Below, piece after piece: positions 1 to 10,680 of a stretch of 64,000 nt of DNA. Numbering within the stretch: the first letter of the stretch is position 1; each line of letters starts with the position of its first letter. The notes below the pieces were generated by a model, which had not been told where the DNA came from, searched no databases, and saw nothing but the letters and a program-made list of their open reading frames with translations. The DNA is from Mytilus edulis (Eukaryota > Mollusca > Bivalvia > Mytilida > Mytilidae): positions 75,691,960-75,755,959 of the forward strand of contig NC_092345.1 in NCBI RefSeq assembly GCF_963676685.1. Reading direction: 5' to 3'. Made by a program: the position numbers and the translations under genes.

Positions 1-85
1 CACACCATTATATATGCAGTGCTCACACCATTATATGCAGTGCTCACAACATTATATTAAGTGCTCACAACATTATATTAAAGGG
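1..85 (-). repeat. Minisatellite block, inverted orientation
   Basis: About four copies of a roughly 21-bp unit containing the word GTGCTCACAACATTATATTA. It is the reverse complement of the unit that fills 1021-1362. The array runs off the left edge of the window. It is non-coding tandem DNA of the kind found in the cores of bivalve mobile elements. Confidence 0.85.
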
Positions 86-459
86 AAATCACACTATTTA
101 TACTACTACTAATAATATATTGAAATTTTGCATGCACATATCAAATCATATAGTAAATAAAATGATTTTTTCATTCATATTAGTTCAAAGGTGTTACAAT
201 TTTTTAAGATCTAGTAGAATTTCCTTGAATAAAAAGCCTCCGAATTATTCTTTCCATTGGGCCAACGTTTTTTTTTTATCAATTTTGGTCAATTTTGGTC
301 AGCAATTGCCTTATGATAACATGACTTTAATAACTGTTTAAATTTGTTTGGTGGGCATTAATTAACCGAAATTTACCAATTATGGATTCGGTAATCTCCG
401 CTAAAAAACGAAGTTTACCGAATGATCTCATCATACACCAATCTCATCATACAACGAAA
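86..459. other. AT-rich spacer, nothing recognised
   Basis: AT-rich sequence between two minisatellite blocks. A short open frame at 120-341 has no recognisable domain and no splice context. Around 360-425 there are short partial inverted words (CGGTAA / TTTACCG). I see no gene here. Confidence 0.6.
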
Positions 460-570
460 AACGTATAATCTTGTGATCACTTCATATAATGTTTTGACCA
501 CTTCATATAATGTTGTGACCACTGCATACAATGTTTGGACCACTGCGTATAATGTTGTGAGCACTTAATA
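460..570 (+). repeat. Minisatellite block, forward orientation, degenerate
   Basis: About five degenerate copies of the 21-bp unit (ATAATGTTGTGAGCACTTAAT and variants with GACCACT). It has the same orientation as 1021-1362 and directly abuts the left arm of the foldback at 571. Confidence 0.8.
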
Positions 571-1020
571 TAGAATGAAATTCAAAACAGTGTGGCTGTG
601 GCCATTGATTGACACATTAAATTAATCCATTGACTGGGACAATTTAGGTGAACGTTTGTATGTAACGACCATTGCTCACTGTGTACTTTTTAAAGACACT
701 TAAACTATGGGGTCACCAAAGGTTCTCAACACCTTAATAAAGTAATTCGAAAAAATTAATCAGAAATAACACGATGTTTTGATTTATATCAATTATATAA
801 ATCAAAACATAAAGGTTATTCCTGATTAATTTTTCGAATTATTTTATAATTAAAGGCGTTAAGAAACCTTTCGTGACCCCACAGTTTAAATGTCTATCGT
901 AGGTACGTCGTGAACAGTGGTCGTTACAGAAAAACGTTCACGTAAATTATCCAAGTCAATGGATGATTTTTAATGTGTCAATCAATGGTCACAGCCACAC
1001 TGTTTTGAAATTAATTCTAA
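571..1020. mobile_element. 450-bp foldback element inside the minisatellite
   Basis: A near-complete inverted repeat with arms of about 220 bp. The left arm reads CAAAACAGTGTGGCTGTGG near 583-601, and its complement CCACACTGTTTTG is at 994-1006. The arms meet at an AT-rich centre near 795, where the words TTTGATTTATAT and ATATAAATCAAA face each other. The arms are similar but not identical by eye, so it is not an exact palindrome. Forward minisatellite copies lie on both sides, which suggests insertion into, or co-mobilisation with, the array. There is no coding capacity, so a MITE or foldback type is likely; the superfamily is not assigned. Confidence 0.8.
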
Positions 1021-1362
1021 TGTTGTGAGCACTTAATATAATGTTGGGAGCACTGCATATAATGCTGTGAGCACTGCATATAATGTTGTGAGCACTTAAT
1101 ATAATGTTGTGAACACTTAATATAATGTTGTGAGCACTTAATATAATGTTGTGAGCACTGCATATAATGTTGTGAGCACTGCATATAATGATGTGAGCAC
1201 TGCATATAATGATGTGAGCACTGCATATAATGTTGTGAGCACTGCATATAATGTTGTGAGCACTTAATATAATGTTGTGAGCACTTAATATAATGGTGTG
1301 AGCACTGTATATAATGGTGTGAACACTGCATATAATGTTGTGAGCACTGAATATAATGCTGA
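1021..1362 (+). repeat. Minisatellite array, ~16 x 21 bp
   Basis: About sixteen tandem copies of a 21-bp unit, TAATGTTGTGAGCACTTAATA, with a common variant that has CTGCA in place of CTTAA. Because 21 is a multiple of three, most frames stay open and produce spurious heptad-repeat reading frames on the minus strand. These are not genes. Confidence 0.95.
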
Positions 1363-1892
1363 TCATTAACATAAGGCAGTCATGGCGTTCCATAATTTTA
1401 CATAGTTTAAAATAAAAAAAAAATAGAATTTTATTTACAATATTTTTAAAGACTATTTTGTGAAAAATCCATGTTTTTGTGAAATTTGTATGAATTTTCC
1501 AGGATATTTTTCTTTTGTATCGAGTGCATCACTTCAGATTCAATTTTAAGATTTACTTATGAATCCCATTTAAATGGTTGTTAAATGCTCAAAAGCAAAA
1601 CTATCTTAAAAAATCTGTAAGCAAATATGCTGAAGTCTTTTTTTCTATTGGAAGGAAAATGGTAGCCTCTTTATGTCAAAATATAATTAGAAAAAAAACT
1701 ACCATGAAATATTCAATGTAAGGGTACTACAATGTGTTGTAACAGATCATGACTTTTTATGGGTTGTAGACGTCATGAACCTTTTCCCTCTTCATCACTT
1801 TTCGATGTTCAGTTTTAGTCGTATAAAAATATCGAGTTTTCTAGTGATATATAGCTAAGCTTTTAATTAACATTTGGTTTATTTTCTTTCAG

Positions 1893-2241
1893 CTGCGTCG
1901 TTCATGAAATATTAGAATTTACAGTATACTTCTTTGTCATCTGGATCGCATTCTTTTTTATCACAACGATATACATAGTAACATGGTTCCATGTGGCCAG
2001 AACAAGCACCAGTATACGATCGACTTTACATGGCCAATCCACCGTCAAGTCTAATCGCCTCGCTCTCAAGTTGTCCATGTATGTTTTTGAATTTATAATT
2101 CAATTTGGTGGGAACGCAACTGTAGGAATTTGTCGATTATTTGCCGAACCTCCACCAATAATTGACAACATCACACTGATCTTTGTAGTGTCAGGGGGTA
2201 TGCTGAATGGGATGATATATCTCTTGATAAAGAAAATGTAA
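1893..2241 (+). CDS. Terminal coding exon of a seven-transmembrane (GPCR-like) protein
   Basis: An acceptor (TTTCTTTCAG, ending 1892) opens a 115-codon frame that ends in TAA at 2239-2241. The translation contains three hydrophobic segments: about residues 10-35 (resembling TM5), about 56-83 (TM6-like), and about 93-112 (TM7-like). A short basic loop follows the first. The last segment carries GGMLNGMIY, which occupies the place of the NPxxY motif of class A receptors. The protein stops only three residues after it (KKM), so there is almost no cytoplasmic tail. The first codons (CVVHEI) are in phase with an upstream exon that lies in or beyond the repeats to the left and that I could not find. 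The receptor-like fold is inferred from topology and the TM7 motif. Ligand and subfamily are unknown. A different multi-pass membrane protein is possible. Confidence 0.55.
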
Positions 2242-2267
2242 GGTACACTTAGAGTAGAAAGTGGTGA

Positions 2268-2381
2268 CACAGGCACTCGTCTCAGTATTTTTTCCCTATA
2301 TACCTTTATATAACACTTTCTTTTATATAACACATATATAAAGGTATATAGGGAAAACAAATTCTGAGCCGAGTGCCTGTG
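2268..2381. mobile_element. 114-bp MITE with 8-bp target-site duplication
   Basis: Terminal inverted repeats start CACAGGCACTCG (2268-2279) and end CGAGTGCCTGTG (2370-2381). Pairing continues inward through CCCTATATACCTTT / AAAGGTATATAGGG. The octamer AGTGGTGA flanks both sides exactly (2260-2267 and 2382-2389), as expected of an 8-bp target duplication (hAT, Mutator or P-type). It lies 27 bp beyond the stop codon of the receptor-like gene, so it probably sits in that gene's 3' UTR. Confidence 0.85.
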
Positions 2382-2389
2382 AGTGGTGA

Positions 2390-3005
2390 CCTGTAGTAAG
2401 GCTATGTCGGCTATGATCTCTTGTTTGTACTTCATGTATTATTACTATCAATGGTATGCAAATCCTTGTTACTATTAAACAAGGGAAACAAAATATCAAA
2501 TAATGCACAGAAAACTTATACTCCAGTGCGACAACATTGGGGATGGGAGTAAGCTTTAGATATATTTAAATAATATACTAGAAATTATCCAAGGACAAGA
2601 CACAAATTTTGTTTAGCCTTAATAGCATACCCGTATGAGGGACAAGAATAAAAGACGAAGAAATTTAACCTTACAAGCTAAACTCGCTAGAGATTGTACT
2701 TTGAATCCACAATTGCACCGGACCACTGGTCTGATTCTGAACTACATGCTACTATCATTGAAATGTTTTGGATGGATTGCACATAAATTGCGATAAACAA
2801 ACAGACCGAATTGATATATCGAAATTCATATTCAAAGTAGCATAATAAAAATTAGATCACAGTTGTGTAAAATACATTCAACTAAAAAAGATCTCAGAAA
2901 ATGCGTGCCTTCACATCCAATGAGCTTATGGATTTTATAACATTCTTTATAGAAATTAAATATACACATCTCCTTGCATTAAATAATGTCATGTTCTTTT
3001 GATAT
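2390..3005. other. Spacer; possible polyadenylation signal near 2646
   Basis: AT-rich sequence with no coding signal. AATAAA at about 2646-2651 could serve as the polyadenylation signal of the receptor-like gene, giving a 3' UTR of about 0.4 kb, but this is only positional inference. Confidence 0.35.
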
Positions 3006-3310
3006 TCTCAAGAAATACACAAATATAATCTCAAACAAGTTGCTGACATCAAACAATAATAATATCGAACCTGTAACTGACACCAAACAATAATCAACGA
3101 TAATAATCTCAAACCAGTATCTGACACCAAATAAAAATAATATATATCAAACCAGTATCTGACACCAAACAATAATAATCTCAAACCAGTAACTGACATC
3201 AAACAATAATAATTTCACACCGGTAACTAACATCAAACAATAATAATCTAAAACCAGCAACTGGCACCAAACAATAATAATCTCAAACCAGTAACTGACA
3301 TCAGCACTGA
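3006..3310 (-). repeat. Tandem repeat, ~33-36-bp unit
   Basis: About nine imperfect copies of a unit containing AACCAGTAACTGACATCAAA followed by CAATAATAAT. Reading frames across it on the minus strand (for example 3008-3202 and 3147-3350) are by-products of the repeat. Confidence 0.85.
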
Positions 3311-3359
3311 TTGCGGTGATAATCCTGATCAGATTGAATTCGTATAGCAATGTAAGAAA

Positions 3360-3930
3360 AGCATGGATGACAAAATACTATTTTTCAGAATTCCGTTATT
3401 TTATCAATCCATATGTTTGCATTGGGTGGCTTACAATATATCACCAATCGATAGCGGATATATTTCTAAATTAAGATGCTATAATGTGAAAATTCCAGTA
3501 GAGCTGGGTAGATGGTACAATATTCCGGAAGAGGAAAATATATGTAATTTGTGTTCAAATGCTATTGGTAAATTAATGAATACCATTATTTATTCAAATG
3601 CAGCTCCATCTTTGTAAAAAATATCAGAAATCAACACATTCCAGAATACTATCCCAGCGCAGCAAAATATGAAAGGACTACTAGTATACTATCATTGCAT
3701 GTTGATATAAAGGTACTAAAATGTATCTTTATTCGTTTCAAAGCTAACGAAAATATTATTTAGTATAGTAAGTATTAATATAATCCATTTCAAAGTTGTT
3801 TTATTTCTTTCTATGATTGTATGTGATTGTATTTTGTATGTGATTGTATTTTGTATGTATCTACCTCTTGTTTCACATGTGAATGTGACGGAGTGTTTCT
3901 AAATAAAGCATATTGTATTGTATTGAAGTA
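3360..3930 (+). mobile_element. LINE 3' fragment with C-terminal CxxC remnant
   Basis: The frame at 3363-3617 contains a piece resembling the C-terminal region of the two larger LINEs in this window: LRCYNVKIPVELGRWYNIP, then ENICNLC. This is the cysteine-bearing segment found after the reverse transcriptase of such elements. The 3' part ends AATAAAGCATATTGTATTGT, a short tandem tail typical of non-LTR elements that do not use poly(A). It is heavily 5'-truncated and non-functional. Confidence 0.8.
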
Positions 3931-5039
3931 AACATTTCATTTACTGTTCAAAAGCCAATATAGTTAGTTCACCTTACAACACATTAGGGTCGTCAATGCT
4001 TCTTTAGATGTTAAGTCTCAATATGTTCGTCTTATATGGTAGATTATTGTTGTCTCTATTTAATTAAAAAGAATTTCAAAGACAAATGTGATTTATAACT
4101 GATCATGCAGTTATATCGTATATTTCGTAAACCCTAAACTATTTTGCACCTTAGAGCTTTTGGTGTTTTTTTTCTTCGGATTCTTAAATAAATGTAAAAT
4201 ATACAAGTGTTCTATGTTTCGTTTGCACAGCTTTATATTTCACATTGTATATATTGATCCCTTGGATGACTGTCTTTCTTGTGCTTGACTATGTTTGTTA
4301 TATTGTTTGTTATTGCGAATAAACTATGTCATAATGAAAATGCTGTATTTATTGATTTTAACCCGCTCATATTTTATTCGTAGTTCAGTGTTCCACGCTT
4401 TTCTGTCAAAAGCCAACTAAAGCACAAGAAAACGCTGGACACGCACCGTCACGTCACGTCTGTGAATTTCACTATCGATTTAAAGTAACAAAACGTGTCA
4501 TCCATCCTCTTAAAACCGTAACTGTATTGTTTATGAAGTATGTTGTATATCAAAATTTTAATACTAGAGTGCAAATGATATTTCATGCAAAATCTGTGTT
4601 TTGTTCGATACATTGCATTTGTTCTTGTTTTAATAAAATGATATATTCTTGATTTAAAATGCACTTCAGTTTCAGGGGGATCCTGCCAGGCTTTGTTGGC
4701 CTCAGGTGTTGTTGAAAGAAATACTGAATAATTATTAATTAAAAGAATCAGTTATTAATCAACGAATTGAATTTGCTAAAATATGGACTAACTTGGAATT
4801 AACTAAATATGATAAAACCATTACTAGTTCACGAAATGACACATACATAAATGATCATAAATATTATAAAACCAATACATGAATTGATATTAAAAGATCT
4901 TAAAATACTTCATAAACATAAACCATTCAGAATAATTTAAAAAATCTTAAATCAAAATAAAATGTACAACAAAAGCAGAACAACATGTATACAATCAACA
5001 CACACAGCATAGAATACTGCATCCAGTTAGGATAATGGC
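3931..5039. other. AT-rich spacer, no gene recognised
   Basis: No protein-coding signal. A short, less AT-rich piece at about 4670-4720 (GGGGATCCTGCCAGG) follows a CAG and looks exon-like, but it has no downstream partner and I do not call it. Confidence 0.5.
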
Positions 5040-7803
5040 CTATATTGAAACATTGAAACATTTTATTTCACTTAATGCCTCACATGAGGCATGATAGTAC
5101 AACAATATAACAAATAAGATATAATGCATGAACAAACATATTTACAAATGCATGAATAAATGGGAAGGTAAATGTCATTTGTAAATTGACATTACAATTT
5201 TACAAAACTTGGTTAAGCCAACAAGAACAAATTTATCTTTGCTGTTCATTAAATTAGAGAAACTCATAGTATTTTTAACTTTACAAATATCTGGAGGCAA
5301 AAATTTCAGCCTTTCAGCATTTAAGAAATTACAATCATATATATATAATGAAATTCATCTCCTAGCACATTGCTGTTACATAAATCACATATTCTTTCTG
5401 ATCTATCAATGCTATAAAATCTACCACATTCAATAGGTAACCTATGACTACTGCACCTATATTTACACAAATTAATTCTTAGATCAAAAGGCAATGCAGT
5501 TAAATAATCTTCAAAACCAAACTCAGACTTGTACATTCTATAATTTAAACATTTTGACATATTAAATATCTTCATCAAGCCTTCCATTCATTTACAAACA
5601 AAGTGTGTTAATACTGTTTCACATTTTTAGACAACTGACAATTTGTATCTATATATTGATTATTCCAGGCATTAATAAAACCACATTCAGACATAATATA
5701 TTTTACACAATTCAACCACTTAGAGTGGTAAACATTACCAGAATCAAGTTTATATAGCATTTCATACAATGTACGAGAAATTTTCTCTTTTTTGCCAGTA
5801 ACAGTACGTTTCCAAAAACCCACCATTCTTGCTTTAATATAAACAGACATTGGTACTCTACCTAGTTCACCATATACAATGCAATTAGGTGTACATTTTT
5901 TAACTTTCGTTATATATTTACAAAATTCTAAGTGCAATAATTCAATAACATCATTTTTCTCATACCCCCAAACTTCTGCACCGTACATTAATATAGGGCC
6001 AACCATAGCATCAAAAAGTTGTAACAATACATCTATAGGTAACATAATATATTTTACACAATTCAACCACTTAGAGTGGTAAACATTACCAGAATCAAGT
6101 TTATATAGCATTTCATACAATGTACGAGAAATTTTCTCTTTTTTGCCAGTAACAGTACGTTTCCAAAAACCCACCATTCTTGCTTTAATATAAACAGACA
6201 TTGGTACTCTACCTAGTTCACCATATACAATGCAATTAGGTGTACATTTTTTAACTTTCGTTATATATTTACAAAATTCTAAGTGCAATAATTCAATAAC
6301 ATCATTTTTCTCATACCCCCAAACTTCTGCACCGTACATTAATATAGGGCCAACCATAGCATCAAAAAGTTGTAACAATACATCTATAGGTAAATACAAT
6401 TTTCTTGCCTTACGTAATACATAAAACATTGCTTTTCTGGCTTGTTGAACCAGTCTAGATTTATTAACATGAAAAGTACCTTTTCTAGAAAATACAATAC
6501 CTAAATATTGAAATTCATCAATAACAGATAAACGGTCATTATTGTGTATAAAATGAACATTATCAGCCTGTCGACTTTTAGAAAATATAACAACATTTGT
6601 TTTTTCAGTATTAACTTTGAGATTCCATGTTTCACAATATAAATACATTGCATTCAATGCTGATTGTAACTCAACTGCAGATTCTGCAAAAATGACTGAC
6701 AATCATCCGCATATACATGTAACAACAGATACAATTTAAAATACACTTCAATATCATCATTGTCAAACAGTAAATGAGACATATTACAAACATCATTCAA
6801 ACCACTAAAAGCATGCGACATAAACTCAGTTAAATCATTAAGAAAAATAGAAAATAATAGGGGCGACAGGTTTTCACCCTGCCTCACACCAATATTAGGT
6901 GCAACTTAACAAATCTGAACAACTAGATCCATCTCTTACACAAGATTTTGCATTTTTATACAAGTTTTGTAATACAATCAGCAATTTACCATCTTTACCA
7001 TTGCGTAACATTTTTTGCCATAATAATATTCTGTTAACAGAGTCAAAAGCCTTACGAAAATCAACAAAAGCACAATACAATTTTGTTCTTCTAAATAAAT
7101 ACAAATCAATGAGACATTTCAAATTAAAGATATGATCAACAGTACCATGCCCCTTTCTGAAGCCTGCCTGTTCTTCACATAATAATCCTAAACTTTTCAA
7201 ATAATTGAACAATCTATTATTCAAAATACATGTAAACAATTCTCCATAACAACTCAATATTGTAATAACTCTATAGTTGTCAGCATTTGCAGGATCACCT
7301 TTCTTTTTAAAAATAGGGCAGATAAAACCCTTTGACCATGAGTCCAGTATAATACCACTTTCAAATACAATATTAAATATTTTCAAAAATACAGGCATAA
7401 GTTTACAAGCTGCATGTTTCAAAAATTCATTAATTATCATGTCATTGCTACATGCTTTGTTATTTTTCAAAGACTAAATTGCATTTAAAACTTCCTGTTC
7501 ACAAATAGACTGATTAGTTACAGTATTATACTCACTAATATTCTCTTGTCATACAACATCAATATCATTTTCTACATTATTCAAATTTTTAAAATGGTTA
7601 AAAATAAATCAAGAGCAACCTTCTGAGATACATTTTTACCTTTCTCACAACCCTTGTTTAACAATGACCAATAAGACTTAGGATCAGTGGTACGCAAACC
7701 ACGCAATTTACTTATAAATGCCTTCTGAAACTCGTTAAATTGAGTTTTCAAAGTTTTCTTGTACCTTCTACTTTTACATACCAAATCATGAAAATCTTTG
7801 TAT
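5040..7803 (-). mobile_element. 5'-truncated non-LTR retrotransposon (LINE), broken reverse transcriptase
   Basis: Read on the minus strand from 7803, this contains a pre-RT linker (7784-7581), the RT start (KKNKACSNDMI-like, from 7470), the RT motif with catalytic Asp in FVDFRKAFDSV, a RQGENLSPLLFSIFLNDL segment (about 6887), the YADD catalytic box (about 6700), and a long C-terminal domain ending in a CxxC-type segment (CDLCNSN, about 5380). The frame is broken at least three times: after about 6895, between YADD and FAESAVELQ (one base missing), and near 5600. The endonuclease is absent. The low-coordinate end carries a short TGTTTCAA-type tandem tail. It is a dead copy, of the same general family as the one at 42860-45940. 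Confidence 0.92.
5691..6392 (-). repeat. Exact 351-bp in-frame tandem duplication inside the LINE
   Basis: 5691-6041 and 6042-6392 appear identical by eye. The unit is 117 codons, so the C-terminal LINE frame stays open and encodes the segment starting LPIDVLLQLFDAMVGP twice. This explains the unusual 364-codon frame at 5608-6702. It is either a very recent duplication or an assembly duplication. Confidence 0.9.
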
Positions 7804-8394
7804 CGCCCTCAATAATTAATTATCTCCCTTGACTGAACTCATTACGGTAAGAGACATTTGATAGAATATTGTATTGGCAACATGTGACATATGTTGAAAA
7901 AAATGGTACATTTCCAAAGATCTCGGTACATAGGTTACGGTATATAATTGTTTACATAGTTTAGTGTATGCAGTTTGTACATTTTTGTATTATCATATAT
8001 TATATTTTAAATTCTGTTCATTTTTTTTGTACCACTGGCACAATGAATATGTATAAATGATCATAAATACATAAAATCATAAATACAACTATATATGTAC
8101 ATATTAACACATTTTAAGTATTTTATATACAATGTTACGTAAATGTTATGTTTTATTATAAATTTGAATTGTGGTTAAAGGAAGCTATTGATAAACTAAA
8201 TAATACCTTGTTGTTCAATATTACCAAAAATCGTTATTTATTTGCAACAATTAAAAGAAATATTGAATTAAATTGTAATATTTCTTTATTTAAGTAAGAC
8301 TTCAACGACAAATAGGATTTTTTTGTAAGATTTTTGTACAAAATTAATCAAATTTAAGACAAATTTTCTATAAAAAGCAATAACTCGACTTATT
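7804..8394. other. AT-rich spacer, nothing recognised
   Basis: Starts where LINE similarity stops. Very AT-rich, with no coding signal on either strand. Confidence 0.6.
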
Positions 8395-8765
8395 TGTAGA
8401 TCGTAATTTGCTGAACATTATTGCTAAACTGACAGTTTATCTCTATCTTACAATATGTAAGATAATAACCCAAAACTGCAAAATGTCCTTCAAATTACCA
8501 ATTTACCAACTGTCAAAATTGCTGTAAATGCTTTAGTTTCAGAGATATAAGTCAAAGTTTCAGAGATATAAGTCAAAAACTGCAGTTACCCTCCCCCCCA
8601 TGTTCTATTTTAGCCATGGCGGCTAGGCTCGGTTGATGGGTGAGGTCATCGGATATATTTTGTTAACTAGATACCCTTTGGATGGTTTAGGCAAAGATTG
8701 GTTATATTTGGCCCAGTAATTTCAAAGGACAGTTTTTTTGTAAAAGATTATAAATAATTTTGAAA
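8395..8765 (-). repeat. Fragment of the 2.9-kb bivalve repeat (family F)
   Basis: Reverse-complement match, by eye, to the sub-units at 20820-21000: the words TTCAGAGATATAAGTCAAAA, CCATGTTCTATTTTAGCCAT and CAGTAATTTCA recur. A 21-bp word (TTTCAGAGATATAAGTCAAA) is duplicated locally at about 8539-8580. Confidence 0.7.
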
Positions 8766-9338
8766 AATGCGAAATACTTACTTTAAATGCAATTACGCCG
8801 GATCCTTATCGGGTGATTTGACTTGGATTGTCAGTTTTTTTTTATTGAAGGCCGCTGGTTTTCTCCGGGCACTCTCGGAGTCTCCGTCTTCCTCCACAAG
8901 TAAAAACTGGCCGCCACGAAAAAGCCCAAATGTAGCGCTTACTAAAGTGGCGTTAAAACATCAACAATAATCAATCTAAATTGATTGATCTACTCATAGA
9001 CATCTATGGTCTACTCAATGGTTTAAAACACGCCTATCTTTGTAGGAAACATTCGTATCAGACCTACCAAAGCATGTCAACCGTAGTTATTTCGTCTACC
9101 AACAGCCAATCGGAAATATAAGTATCGCAGTAAATGAAAGCACTGTCATACAAGTAGGAGGTTTAGCTAGCTATCAAACTAGGTTTAATTCGCCATTTTC
9201 TATATGAGGAAATGCCTGTGCCAAGTGTAATTTAACGCATGCACATTGTGGGTTAAAAAATAGATTGTTCGCGTCAATAATTAACAGCTAGTCGAGCGTT
9301 GAGCCAGTATCCCAAGCTAGTAATTTGCCATCATTTTT
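8766..9338. other. Unclassified; repeat-like GC-richer patch and family-A fragment
   Basis: 8840-8910 contains the patch GGTTTTCTCCGGGCACTCTC / CTTCCTCCAC, which I recognise as a common dispersed sequence in bivalve DNA rather than a gene. The 67-codon frame there is not supported by splicing or a domain. 9155-9225 matches the head of dispersed family A (GAGGTTTAGCTAGCTAT ... CCATTTTCTA). Confidence 0.5.
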
Positions 9339-9788
9339 ATGCCCCACCTACGATAGTAGAGGGGCATTATGTTTTCTGGTCTGTGGCTCCGTTCGTCCGT
9401 CCGTGGTTCCGTTCGTCCGTCCAGGTTAAAGTTTTTGGTCAAGGTAGTTTTTGATGAAGCTGAAGTCCAATCAACTTGAAACATAGTACACTTGTTGCTT
9501 ATGAGATGATCTTTCTAATTTTCAAGCCAAATTAGACTTTTGACCCCAATTTCACGGTCCACTGAACATAGAAAATGAAAGTGGGAGTTTTAGGTTAAAG
9601 TTTTTGGTCAAGGTAGTTTTTGATGAAGCTGAAGTCCAATCAACTTGAAACTTAGTACACTTGTTGCTTATGATATGATCTTTCTAATTTTAATGCCAAA
9701 TTAGATAATTACCCAATTTCACGGTCCATGGAACATGGAAAAGGATAGTGTGAGTGGGGCATCCGTGTACTTTGGACACATTCTTGTT
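9339..9788 (+). repeat. Dispersed bivalve repeat with internal ~170-bp direct duplication
   Basis: Begins ATGCCCCACCTACGATAGTA followed by GAGGGGCAT, a terminal hairpin, then CGTTCGTCCGTCC repeats. It ends near GGGGCATCCGTGTACTTTGG. The stretch GGTTAAAGTTTTTGGTCAAG and the 120 bp after it occur at 9423 and again at 9592. Non-coding. Confidence 0.8.
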
Positions 9789-10269
9789 GTAAATATTACA
9801 GGGGCGTAGCAGCCGGTACGGCAGGTACGGCACTCGCCGTACCAATAATGTTCGTTGGTACGGCATGCCGTACCTAAAATTTTACAAAAAATATAAAAAA
9901 AAATAAGGATTTTCAACGGAAATAAAGAAAATAAAGATTTTACAGAAAAAAATTATGATAGAAAGGTCCATGTAGAAGTCATAGCAATATACGGTATACA
10001 TTCATTAGCAAAGTTCGAAAACTCGTATACGATACGATAACGAATAATTGCCCTGTATCAATCAAAGTACGGATTTTTTTTACTTACAAAAGATTTTAAT
10101 TGACCATGCATATGGTTATGAACAGTCATAGTACTACCAATAGCATGTTACTGCCTTCTACAATTGTTCTGGTTTAAACACAAATGGCATGGAAGAATCA
10201 AAGTTAGAACTCTCAAATGGAGAAACAAACGTTGTGCGGCAAGCATGGAATTTTGTGCGACTGGCATAC

Positions 10270-10680
10270 AAGATTAAAGTTTAGCAAGTTATAAAACCAG
10301 TTTTAGTCCAGCATTTTCTACTTTAGAAAATACCTGTACCAAGTCAGGAATATGAAAGTTGTTATTCATTCGTTTGATGTGTTTTTTACCCCTATTAAAA
10401 TATAGATTAGACCGTTGGTTTTCCCGTTTGAATGGTTTTACACTAGTAATTTTGGTGCCCTTTATAGCTTGTTGTTCGGTGTGAGCCAAGGCTCCGTGTT
10501 GAAGGCCGTACTTTAACCTATAATGGTTTACTTTTTAAATTGTTATTTGTATGGAGAGCTGTCTCATGGCACTCACACCACATCTTCCTATATCTATTGA
10601 GCTTTTGACTTTACCATTTGATAACGGTATTTTCGTTTTGAATGTTCCTGGGCGGGGTTCGGTATTTTTGCTATTTTATT
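10270..10680 (+). repeat. Family A dispersed repeat interrupted by a family C copy
   Basis: Family A sequence (CCATTTTCTA-like start, CCAAGTCAGGAATATGAAAG, CATTCGTTTGATGTGTTT) stops at about 10384 and resumes at about 10600 (GAGCTTTTGACTTTACCATT). The roughly 215 bp between is a copy of the common family C repeat, ending CACCACATCTTCCTATATCT. This is a readable nested insertion inside the hAT-like element. Confidence 0.75.

Noticed and set aside
989..1393. 134- and 104-codon minus-strand frames with heptad repeats (SAHNII-type)
   Set aside because: They arise because the 21-bp minisatellite unit is a multiple of three. They contain no domain and are pure tandem DNA.
3008..3350. Overlapping minus-strand frames rich in Trp, Tyr and Val
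   Set aside because: Products of the 33-36-bp tandem repeat at 3006-3310.
4670..4720. Exon-like patch after CAG (GGGGATCCTGCCAGG)
   Set aside because: Too short, with no donor or neighbouring exon that could be matched.
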